Shown here: piece after piece, positions 59,360 to 64,000 of the stretch
Layout: the number at the start of each line of letters is the position of its first letter
Numbering within the stretch: position 1 is the stretch's first letter
Assembly (NCBI RefSeq): GCF_030542105.1
Contig: NZ_JAUOFB010000004.1
Coordinates: forward strand, 1 to 64,000
Reading direction: 5' to 3'
Source: Hymenobacter sp. BT730
Lineage (GTDB): Bacteria > Bacteroidota > Bacteroidia > Cytophagales > Hymenobacteraceae
Length of the DNA: 64,000 nt
Translations under genes and position numbers: made by a program
The notes under the pieces: generated by a model
What the model saw: only the letters and a program-made list of their open reading frames with translations
Told to the model about the DNA's origin: nothing
The model's database searches: none

Positions 59360-59460
59360 CGGCAGAGGGCTGTACTCCGGACGCTTTTTTTCGTTTTATT
59401 CCGGCAGAAACAATGAAAAAGTCCCATCGGTCGGGCTATCTTACCAGCAAAAATCCACCG

Positions 59461-61092
59461 ATGAATCGAAGACTATTTCTGCGAAACAGCAGCTTGGCCG
59501 GCGTGGCCCTTTCTACTCTCTCCCTCAGTGCCTGCGCCCCGGAAGCCAAGGAAGAAAAAACCGGCGCTACAAAGGCCGATGATAACTCGGCTGAAGCTTT
59601 CGAGCTGCAGGAAGCTACTATCCAGGACCTGCAGGAAAAGATGAGTAGTGGCAAGCTGACTTCCCGGGCCATTACGGAGCTGTATCTGAAGCGCATTGAG
59701 GCCATTGACCGTAGCGGCCCCACGCTGCGCTCTGTACTTATAACCAACCCCGATGCTCTTAAAATAGCCGACCAGCTGGACCAGGAGCGTAAAAACGGGA
59801 AAGTGCGCGGCCCTCTGCATGGTATTCCGGTGCTGGTGAAAGACAACATCAACACCGCCGACCAGCAGCCCACCACCGCTGGCGCCCTGGCCCTGGCTGG
59901 AAACAAGGCTGCACAGGATGCTTTCATCATCAAAAAGCTACGCGAAGCCGGCGCTGTTATTCTTGGCAAAACCAACCTGAGTGAGTGGGCCAACTTCCGC
60001 TCCACGCGCTCTACCAGCGGCTGGAGCGGCGTAGGCGGCCAGACGCGAAACCCTTATATTCTGGACCGTACGCCCAGTGGCTCCAGTGCAGGCTCGGGTG
60101 CGGCGGTATCGGCCAATCTGTGCGCTGTTGCCATAGGCACGGAAACCGACGGCTCCGTGGTGTCGCCGTCTTCCTGCAGCGGGCTGGTGGGCATTAAGCC
60201 TACCGTGGGGCTGCTCAGCCGCACGGGCATTATACCCATTTCTGCCAGCCAGGACACGGCTGGCCCCATGACGCGCACCGTGCGCGACGCGGCTATTCTG
60301 CTTTCGGCCCTGGCCGGCCCAGACCCCGCTGATGCCATTACCCAGCAAAGCGCCGGTAAGCTGCACCCCGACTATACCAAGTTCCTGGATGCCAACGGTC
60401 TGAAAGGGCAGCGCATCGGCGTAGAGAAAAGCCACCTGGAAGGCACCAACGATGCCGTAGCGCTTCTGAAAGAGGCCGTAGAGTTTCTGAAGGCCCAGGG
60501 TGCCACCATTGTGGAGGTAGAGGTGCAAAAGCAAACCGACCCGCTGGGCGCTGCCGAGTATGACGTGCTGCTCTACGAATTTAAGGATGGCGTAAACAAG
60601 TACCTGGCTACCGCCGGAGCGCCCGTTAAAAACCTGGCCGATGTCATTGCTTTTAACCAGCAAAACAAGCCCAAGTCCATGCCTTACTTCCAGCAAGAAA
60701 TTCTGGAAGCCTCGCAAAAGCTGGATGGTCTGGACAGCCCCAAATACAAAGCCGCGCTCAGTAAGTCGCAGAACGGCGCCCGCAAGGCCCTGGATTCCAT
60801 TATGCGGGACCACAAGCTCACGGCCATCGTCGCCATTACGAACGCCCCCGCACCCTGCATCGACCTGGTAAACGGCGACTACTGGCCAGGTCCCGGCTTT
60901 TCTTCCCCAGCTGCTATGGCGGGCTATCCGCACATTACCGTGCCCATGGGCCACGCCCACGGCCTGCCCGTAGGCCTGTCGTTTGTGGCCGGCGCTTGGC
61001 AGGAACCAGCGTTGCTGACTCTGGCTTATGCCTACGAGCAAGCCTCCAAAAAGCGCGTAGCTCCGGAGTTTAAAACGCCATTTATGGGCTAA
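59461..61092 (+). CDS. Amidase lipoprotein (amidase signature family)
   Basis: The 543-residue product starts at the ATG at 59461 ([20 protein letters not shown]). The N-terminus has the twin-arginine-like RRLFLR and lipobox LSAC (Cys at about 27), so it is exported and lipid-modified. The Ser-cis-Ser-Lys triad of the family is present: Lys127 in VLVKDN, the cis-Ser in GSSAGSG (208-209) and nucleophile Ser232 in [10 protein letters not shown]. The substrate, an amide or peptide-like compound, is unknown. A strong hairpin follows 21 bases after the stop. Confidence 0.93.
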   Translation: MNRRLFLRNSSLAGVALSTLSLSACAPEAKEEKTGATKADDNSAEAFELQEATIQDLQEKMSSGKLTSRAITELYLKRIEAIDRSGPTLRSVLITNPDALKIADQLDQERKNGKVRGPLHGIPVLVKDNINTADQQPTTAGALALAGNKAAQDAFIIKKLREAGAVILGKTNLSEWANFRSTRSTSGWSGVGGQTRNPYILDRTPSGSSAGSGAAVSANLCAVAIGTETDGSVVSPSSCSGLVGIKPTVGLLSRTGIIPISASQDTAGPMTRTVRDAAILLSALAGPDPADAITQQSAGKLHPDYTKFLDANGLKGQRIGVEKSHLEGTNDAVALLKEAVEFLKAQGATIVEVEVQKQTDPLGAAEYDVLLYEFKDGVNKYLATAGAPVKNLADVIAFNQQNKPKSMPYFQQEILEASQKLDGLDSPKYKAALSKSQNGARKALDSIMRDHKLTAIVAITNAPAPCIDLVNGDYWPGPGFSSPAAMAGYPHITVPMGHAHGLPVGLSFVAGAWQEPALLTLAYAYEQASKKRVAPEFKTPFMG

Positions 61093-61113
61093 CGCTGCCC
61101 ATAGACCCAGTAT

Positions 61114-61168
61114 ACACACCACCGCCCGGTGGCAGCTTCTTCAGGGCTGTCACCGGGCGGTGGTGTGT
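61114..61168. terminator. Hairpin between convergent genes
   Basis: Perfect 18-bp arms (61114-61131 and 61151-61168) surround a 19-base loop. T tracts are short. It separates the amidase gene from the - strand gene ending at 61193. Confidence 0.75.
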
Positions 61169-61192
61169 AAAGCAAAAGTGAAATAAGGAGGC

Positions 61193-61426
61193 TTATTCCG
61201 AATCGGAGGTTTCCTCGCGGCTGGTGCGCTCATTGGTAGAGGCCGCACTGCCGGAGCCGCCTTCGTCACCGGCTTCTGCGTCCAGGTTTAGCTCGTAGCC
61301 GCCGGCTCCGTAGCTAGGGCGTCCCGAAGACTGCCCTACGGCACTACCGGCTTGTTTGCCTTGAGCAGCCTGAGCCGCGAAGTCTTCATTTTCATCTGGT
61401 TCAACTAAGGGAGGGGTAATAGCCAT
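61193..61426 (-). CDS. Small acidic low-complexity protein
   Basis: The 77-residue protein (ATG at 61426; MAITPPLVEPDENEDFAAQA) is rich in Gly, Ser, Glu and Asp, probably disordered, with no signal peptide. The DNA shows codon use like the neighbours. No family is recognised. It is close to the lipoprotein gene upstream (52-base gap) and may share its transcript. Confidence 0.5.
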   Translation of the reverse strand: MAITPPLVEPDENEDFAAQAAQGKQAGSAVGQSSGRPSYGAGGYELNLDAEAGDEGGSGSAASTNERTSREETSDSE

Positions 61427-61478
61427 TATGTTACAGGATTTAGAGTGACAGAAAACCCTGTATACGGCTGATGCAGCT

Positions 61479-62018
61479 TTAGGGAATATACTGCTCCGTC
61501 AGGCTGATAATTACTCCTTGCTTTGTTTCGATGATAAAGGGCGTGGCGGCCAGCAACTCCGGGCTTTTAGCTTGTAGCTGCTCAGCAGTAATGGTTTTCT
61601 GATGCAAGTCGGCGGTACGGTCCCAAACGGTGAGCACGGCCTGCTCGCTGAGCGGAAATGTGCGCTGGCGTGGGTCGTCGTTCACAATGTAGTAGTCGTT
61701 GAAGACCGAGTATACGGAGTCGCCGTTTTGCACGGTCAGCTCGGCGTCGCCTTTGCGTTTAGCAGCGGCTATGGCTGCTTCGCCATTCAGAAACTGGATG
61801 TAGTCGGCGGTAACGTAGTAACGGCCCTTATCCTGATAGAAGCGCTTAATGTAGGCGTGGTTGCGGCCGGTTTCGCCCACGGTTTCGGTGGTGGATACTT
61901 CACCTTTTACCGCGGCGGGCACGGTTTCCGTAGCGCCGCCATTGTCGGATTCCTGCTCCGTTGAGCGGCAGCTGGCGAAGGTGAGTAGGAGGGAGAGCGG
62001 CAGGAGGTATTTATGCAT
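61479..62018 (-). CDS. Hypothetical lipoprotein
   Basis: The 179-residue product has a lipoprotein signal with lipobox FASC (Cys17) after MHKYLLPLSLLLT. A Glu/Thr-rich linker follows. The mature domain (AYIKRFYQDKGRYYVTADYI, QNGDSVYSVFNDYYIVNDDP, TFPLSEQAVLTVWDR) is mixed alpha/beta. No family is recognised. It is probably anchored in the outer membrane facing the periplasm. Confidence 0.7.
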   Translation of the reverse strand: MHKYLLPLSLLLTFASCRSTEQESDNGGATETVPAAVKGEVSTTETVGETGRNHAYIKRFYQDKGRYYVTADYIQFLNGEAAIAAAKRKGDAELTVQNGDSVYSVFNDYYIVNDDPRQRTFPLSEQAVLTVWDRTADLHQKTITAEQLQAKSPELLAATPFIIETKQGVIISLTEQYIP

Positions 62019-62081
62019 GCGGAAGTTGTACGGAGAAATGGTGCTCAGGCTGGGGTCTATAAAACGGTGTATCCTTAGAAA

Positions 62082-62450
62082 TTAAGACGTATGTAGTAGA
62101 AACGCAGCTGTCATCATTAGTAAGAGAGATAAAGAAATTACCAGCGCAATAAAGTCCAAGAATCTGAAGCTGCTTATAATCCTCATTCGAACAAGTACAT
62201 AGAAAGTTGTTGCGCAAAGGAGGGCTGCCAGCAAGAAATACAAAGCCATTGTACCTATTGAAACATAGTGCTTCTCCCAAAACCCTCCTTTGGCTATCAT
62301 AAATAGTATTTCTAGAATAAGGAAAATTAGCGAGGCAATACCCCATCCTGACAGTAGCCCATTTTTCTTAGGTGAGGATTTAAGGGCATTACTTGAACTC
62401 ACCTCCAGAAATAGGCCTGCTATATCGAATAGGGCACTCAAAAAACCCAT
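62082..62450 (-). CDS. Small hypothetical membrane protein
   Basis: The 122-residue product starts at the ATG at 62450 (MGFLSALFDIAGLF); the much longer in-frame reading runs antisense into the ABC-F gene and is not real. Three hydrophobic helices (about 35-52, 65-85 and 98-118) are visible. The DNA is AT-rich. No family is recognised. It is divergent from the ABC-F gene. Confidence 0.55.
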   Translation of the reverse strand: MGFLSALFDIAGLFLEVSSSNALKSSPKKNGLLSGWGIASLIFLILEILFMIAKGGFWEKHYVSIGTMALYFLLAALLCATTFYVLVRMRIISSFRFLDFIALVISLSLLLMMTAAFLLHTS

Positions 62451-62566
62451 AACCTGAAATTTAACTGCTGATTTAGTGGATAAAGTTGATAGGCTTGGAG
62501 TTGGCTCTTGCCTTGCCAATGAGTTCGAGAAGCAGATATCCATAGTGATGTCCTTCCTCAAACCCG

Positions 62567-62574
62567 TACCTTTG
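62567..62574 (+). promoter_or_regulatory. -7 element TACCTTTG of the ABC-F gene
   Basis: This is a perfect TAnnTTTG match within GTACCTTTGCGGC, a string also found at 35174. The ATG follows 23 bases later. No -33 TTG is evident. Confidence 0.6.
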
Positions 62575-62597
62575 CGGCCTGATACCTCGCAAAGTAG

Positions 62598-64000
62598 ATG
62601 ATTTCCATTTCTGACCTCGATTTTCACTTTGGCTCGCGTACCCTGTACGACAAGGCCAGCCTTCATATTAAGCCCAAGGATAAGATTGGCCTCATTGGGC
62701 TGAACGGCCGGGGTAAATCCACGCTGCTGCGCATTCTGGTGGGCGAGTACAAGCCCGACGGCGGCAGCATTTCCATGAGCAAGGACGTGAGCCTGGGCTT
62801 CCTTAACCAGGATTTGCTCTCCTACGACTCGCACGAGCCCATCCTGATTGTGGCCATGCAGGCCTTCGCCGAGGCGCTGGACGTGCAGAAGAAGATTGAC
62901 GAGGTGCTGTTGGAGTTCGAAAACAACTACACCGACGACCTGGTAGATAAGCTGGCCACGCTGCAGGAGCGCTTTGAGGCGCTGGGCGGCTACACCATGC
63001 AGGCCCGCACCGAAGAAATTCTGGAAGGTCTGGGCTTTACCACGGAGGAGCTGCAGAAGCCCCTGAAGCTATTCTCCGGCGGCTGGCGCATGCGCGTGAT
63101 GCTGGCTAAAATCCTGCTGCAGCAACCCTCTTTGCTGCTCCTCGACGAACCTACCAACCACTTGGACTTGCCCTCCATTAAGTGGATTGAGAACTACCTG
63201 GCCGGCTACGAAGGCGCCGTTATTATTGTATCCCACGACCGGGAATTCCTGGACCGCACCACCAACACCACGGTGGAGGTAACGGGCGGCAAGCTGGTGC
63301 CTTACGCCGGCAACTACAGCTTCTACCTGGAAGAAAAGGAGGAGCGCAACGCCATTCAGAAAGGCGCTTTTGAAAACCAGCAGGCCCAGATTAAGCAGGC
63401 CGAGCGGTTTATTGAGCGTTTCAAAGCCAAAGCCTCCAAAGCCAAGCAGGCCCAAAGCCGCGTGAAGGCCCTGGACAAGCTGGAGCGCATTGAGGACGTG
63501 GCCGGCGACGACGCCAAGGTGAACATCAAGTTCAACTTCACCGTCACGCCCGGCCGCCACATTCTGCGCATGGAGCACGTGAGCAAGAAGTACGGCGAGA
63601 AAATCATCTTCCGCGATACGCACGTGCACATTGAGCGGGGCGACAAAATTGCCCTCATCGGCGCCAACGGTAAGGGTAAATCTACCCTTATGCGTTTGGT
63701 GGCCGGCTCGGAGGCGCCTACTGCCGGCAACCACCAGCTGGGCCACAACGTCATCATGTCGTTCTACGCCCAGCACCAGCTGGAAAGCCTGCGCATTGAG
63801 AATGAGATTCTGCAGGAAATGGTAGAAGCCGGCTCCAAGCGCTCCGAAATGGAGCTGCGCTCGGTGCTGGGTTCGTTCCTGTTCACTGGCGACGAGGTAT
63901 ACAAGAAAATCAAGGTGCTGTCGGGGGGCGAGAAAAGCCGCGTGGCCCTGGCCAAAACCCTGATTTCGGAAGCCAACTTCCTGCTACTCGACGAACCGAC
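62598..64000 (+). CDS. ABC-F family ATPase (3' end missing)
   Basis: At least 467 residues are visible before the window ends, beginning MISISDLDFHFGSRTLYDKA. The first ABC domain has Walker A GLNGRGKST, signature FSGGWRMRVMLAK and Walker B LLLLDEPTNHLD. A charged linker of interdomain type (QAERFIERFKAKASKAKQAQ) follows. The second domain has Walker A GANGKGKST and signature LSGGEKSRVALAK, and the sequence ends inside Walker B (LLLDEPT). ABC-F proteins lack membrane helices and act on ribosomes as translation factors; some confer antibiotic resistance. The Uup/EttA/YdiF-type subgroup cannot be fixed. Confidence 0.95.
   Translation, partial: MISISDLDFHFGSRTLYDKASLHIKPKDKIGLIGLNGRGKSTLLRILVGEYKPDGGSISMSKDVSLGFLNQDLLSYDSHEPILIVAMQAFAEALDVQKKIDEVLLEFENNYTDDLVDKLATLQERFEALGGYTMQARTEEILEGLGFTTEELQKPLKLFSGGWRMRVMLAKILLQQPSLLLLDEPTNHLDLPSIKWIENYLAGYEGAVIIVSHDREFLDRTTNTTVEVTGGKLVPYAGNYSFYLEEKEERNAIQKGAFENQQAQIKQAERFIERFKAKASKAKQAQSRVKALDKLERIEDVAGDDAKVNIKFNFTVTPGRHILRMEHVSKKYGEKIIFRDTHVHIERGDKIALIGANGKGKSTLMRLVAGSEAPTAGNHQLGHNVIMSFYAQHQLESLRIENEILQEMVEAGSKRSEMELRSVLGSFLFTGDEVYKKIKVLSGGEKSRVALAKTLISEANFLLLDEP

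Noticed and set aside
59938..61122. 394-codon - strand frame
   Set aside because: It is antisense to the amidase gene; no family motif is seen.
62451..62834. N-terminal 128 codons of the longest frame for the 62082 gene
   Set aside because: They run antisense into the ABC-F gene; the ATG at 62450 gives a coherent membrane protein.
63069..63776. 235-codon - strand frame
   Set aside because: It is antisense to the ABC-F gene.

Overview
The window looks like a chromosomal segment of a GC-rich member of the Bacteroidota, most likely Hymenobacter or a close relative (order Cytophagales). The evidence is a type IX secretion (T9SS) C-terminal sorting domain, two TonB-dependent receptors with carboxypeptidase-regulatory-like N-terminal domains, two LytS/LytTR-type two-component pairs, a GT3 glycogen synthase, a menaquinone pathway, and promoters of the Bacteroidota type (-33 TTG, -7 TAnnTTTG). 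I saw no rRNA, tRNA, CRISPR array, transposase, integrase or phage gene. Most of the content is ordinary chromosomal housekeeping and surface biology. A few stretches read as AT-richer insertions: 6430-7173, 20672-21616, 40194-42380 and 62082-62450.

Layout. 1-4290 is the 3' part of a giant modular surface protein. 4550-10398 carries an unknown protein, trpS overlapped by an odd secreted protein, a queuosine-precursor transporter, RNase Z, a STAS protein and a DUF4198 protein. 10722-15064 holds a small membrane protein and a glycogen pair (GT3 synthase and a GH13 branching-type enzyme). 15318-20542 has small unknowns, a YfcC-type carrier, a PAS-only sensor with a CZB-like partner, and an ElaA-type acetyltransferase. 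20672-33056 is the most interesting part: a TonB receptor, an exported helical protein, a LytS kinase and a LytTR regulator in a row, then PAP2-like, CatA-like, HAD and GH127 enzymes, then a second LytS/LytTR pair. 33178-38695 encodes mostly membrane or exported proteins, including a DPP III-type lipoprotein peptidase. 38787-47262 is the menaquinone set menI-menF-menD-menB with menE, interrupted by four small unrelated genes. 47342-54461 has a histidine phosphatase, the E2 subunit of pyruvate dehydrogenase, a second TonB receptor, hslV and a deoxyhypusine-synthase-like gene. 54658-64000 ends with small membrane proteins, a 2H phosphoesterase, an AsmA-like protein, a DUF2256 protein, an amidase lipoprotein, small lipoproteins and a 3'-truncated ABC-F ATPase.

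The best candidate for something undescribed is regulatory. The TonB receptor gene (21785) and the following exported-protein gene (24147) have matching upstream regions. Each carries two 9-bp direct repeats exactly 21 bp apart that fit the known LytTR-domain binding consensus at 7-8 of 9 positions, placed exactly 33 bp ahead of a shared -7-like element. A LytTR response regulator and its kinase are encoded immediately downstream. This suggests a self-contained uptake-and-sensing module under local LytTR control. Other points of note are a CZB-like domain that appears to have lost all four zinc ligands, paralogous membrane proteins sharing FTPIGL[LV]PT, a family of intergenic palindromes, a 61-bp near-perfect palindrome, and a 59-codon gene that is easily missed.
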